From Sycobia sp. Sy_11 (lineage: Eukaryota; Arthropoda; Insecta; Hymenoptera; Epichrysomallidae), in the NCBI GenBank assembly GCA_018907035.1, contig JACCIC010000029.1:2886001-2950000 (forward strand): a stretch of 64,000 nucleotides of DNA, in the 5' to 3' direction. Shown here piece by piece: positions 62,271-64,000 of this stretch (positions are counted from its first letter, which is position 1; every line of letters starts with the position of its first letter). The position numbers and the translations under genes are program-made. The notes beneath the pieces are model-generated. The model did not search any database, had not been told where the DNA came from, and saw only the letters and a list, made by a program, of their open reading frames with translations.

Positions 62271-63364
62271 TAATCGCTTGGTATGTCGTGGATGATTTTG
62301 AAAGGAGCATAAAAAACTGCGTCTATGAAATGAAAGTAAATCCCGTAGTTTGGCCAGAATTACTTTTTGGTTTGTTTTTTTTTTTTTTTTGTTGTTGTTA
62401 AATTCTATCTGTCATGTCGGGATTTAAGCCTCTCCAGATGTAATCCTTTTATGAATATCAATTTGCTTCTTAATCTCGGGAAATGCGAGATTTATTTCGT
62501 CATTTTTCTATCCCACATATCTACATGTACGTAGAAAGGCAGAGAGCCAGGATGAAAGATATTTTTGCGTTCGGATTATTTTCACAAATCTACGTAAATC
62601 TGGGTATTAAATTGAAAGCATATACATACATATATATAAAAATAAAACAAAAAATCCATATATCGCTGTATTGTTTTAGAATGAAATATCGCGATACAAA
62701 TGTGCAATCCGAACTAAATTTCGGCTAATAACATACAAATTCGCACTTTTTATAAATAATTTGGATTTTTCAATAAAATAGAGTCAATTCTCGCATGCTG
62801 AATTTTTATTCCTACCATATTTCTTCTCCTCTATATTAGCCACTCATAGTACATAGCCACTTCAGTTTATACCCTTTAGTAATTTATAATCAATATTTCC
62901 TTTATAAATATTTTATCTAAACACTTGAGTTCTTTTTTAGAAGTTAATTCAGGGTACATAATTTAAAAAACGCGACTATTGCCCTCTCACATTTTAATCG
63001 AGGAAGTCTGCTACTTTATCAACAATTATTAATATTTCACAATTATTTTCCATACATGACTGTGTATTTTTTTTCTTCGGAATTGTACTTCAATCATTTT
63101 ATGCTGAAATCTTATAATCTCAATATCTTATGAGCAGTATACGTAAAACATGATTTCACTCAGTTGAGAAACATGACAGTTAACTTTTCCGATAGATTGA
63201 GCCACATCCTTGTCTCAACTGCTCCATTTTCTTAAATTATTTAACTCCTTTACGTATTCTTAAATTTTGCATAGTCACAAGAAAGAATCTAAAAATATGA
63301 AACACCTCACTTCAAAACAGTCCAAAGAAACTTTGAGGCTTGGAAATTAAGCATCTTGACGTAC

Positions 63365-63367
<3 letters not shown>
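62271..63367. other. AT-rich non-coding region
   Basis: A T-tract with GTTGTTGTT (62379-62399) is followed by unique AT-rich DNA. No gene was seen. Confidence 0.55.
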
Positions 63368-63433
<66 letters not shown>

Positions 63434-63518
63434 TGTGCGCGTGTACGCGCGCGTGCAAATACATAAATTCAGATATAGACCGCGCTATTGCAGCTTACAT
63501 ATAAGAAACTTTTAAGCC

Positions 63519-63575
<57 letters not shown>

Positions 63576-63637
63576 TATTACAACCAACGCGTTCAAGCGA
63601 ACGGCCGCCCCTTCGACTTAACACACACACACAGACA

Positions 63638-63692
<55 letters not shown>
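63368..63692. repeat. Three (TA)n arrays within 330 bp
   Basis: TA runs lie at 63368-63430, 63522-63574 and 63645-63692. They are separated by about 90 and 70 bases that include a CG-alternating run (about 63437-63454) and a short CA run (63621-63632). The first is the longest pure TA run in the window. Confidence 0.95.
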
Positions 63693-63694
<2 letters not shown>

Positions 63695-64000
63695 CCGGCT
63701 CACGCGCGCCCGTTCTGCCTCCTTTTCTCCTCCTCCCTCGTTATTTGCACAAGAATAACCCGCGTTATAGGATCAGCGTCAAAACATCGTTGTGGAAATG
63801 AAGCGACGCGAGGAAGATCCGGCTACCCGAACCTCGCCCCCCTCCTTTCTCCGAAATAAAGTTATATATCCACTGCGCAGCGGCGGATCGGACTACCCGA
63901 CTCTCTCCCTCTCTAGGGCGTTTCGGGAAAACTATGGGAGAGACGGGGTGTGGAAAAGGAGGGGACGGGGGGAGTCCTGCAAAAAAAAAATGCCAGAGTA
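63693..64000. other. GC-rich window edge
   Basis: Moderately GC-rich unique DNA with C-rich and G-rich tracts and a short A-run near the end. Any gene here would continue beyond the window. Confidence 0.4.

Noticed and set aside
1..64000. CRISPR arrays, bacterial operons, phage or virus-like genes, rRNA and telomeric (TTAGG)n repeats
   Set aside because: None seen by eye. The only regular repeats are microsatellites, small minisatellites and the retroposon-type structures described.

Overview
The window looks like intergenic or intronic DNA from an insect nuclear genome. A hymenopteran (bee, wasp or ant) is my best guess. That guess rests on overall character: AT-rich stretches alternate with CpG-rich islands, simple-sequence repeats are extremely dense, and recognisable transposons are few. 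No gene in the window confirms it. There is no prokaryotic gene layout: no operons, no closely packed long reading frames and no ribosome-binding-site pattern.

I find no protein-coding gene, rRNA, functional tRNA or CRISPR array that I can support. The longest open frames (up to about 180 codons) are mostly translations of (TA)n as Ile-Tyr, of (GA)n/(CT)n as Arg-Glu or Ser-Leu, or of CpG-rich DNA that happens to lack stops. None shows a recognisable domain. Short exons of a spliced gene could be present and I would not see them without transcript or homology data.

Layout. 1-4.1 kb: a purine-rich start, a cluster of four (TA)n arrays, then AT-rich DNA. 4.1-17 kb: alternating AT-rich DNA and small GC islands, with (GA)n arrays on the + strand. 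17-26 kb: a CpG-rich stretch in which every long GA/CT array has CT on the + strand, ending in a 76-base (GT)n array. 26-35 kb: mixed DNA holding the best mobile element, a 200-base tRNA-derived SINE-like insertion (31724-31923) with a 12-base target-site duplication. 35-39.7 kb: the largest CpG-rich block. 39.8-42.8 kb: AT-rich DNA with the probable tail of a non-LTR retrotransposon and a minisatellite. 42.8-46.9 kb: GC-rich, with several (TA)n and GA/CT arrays. 46.9-51 kb: AT-rich. 51-54.4 kb: CpG-rich islands with dense (TA)n and (GA)n. 54.4-58.7 kb: AT-rich. 58.8-62.3 kb: CpG-rich. 62.3-64 kb: AT-rich, ending in three (TA)n arrays and a GC-rich edge.

The strongest observation is the SINE-like element. 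Its polymerase III box A and box B are at near-canonical spacing, and part of its head is repeated in inverted form inside the body. Other points worth a check are the polarity blocks of GA/CT arrays, an 18-base perfect hairpin, nested palindromes and two small minisatellites. I do not see a new multi-gene system here.
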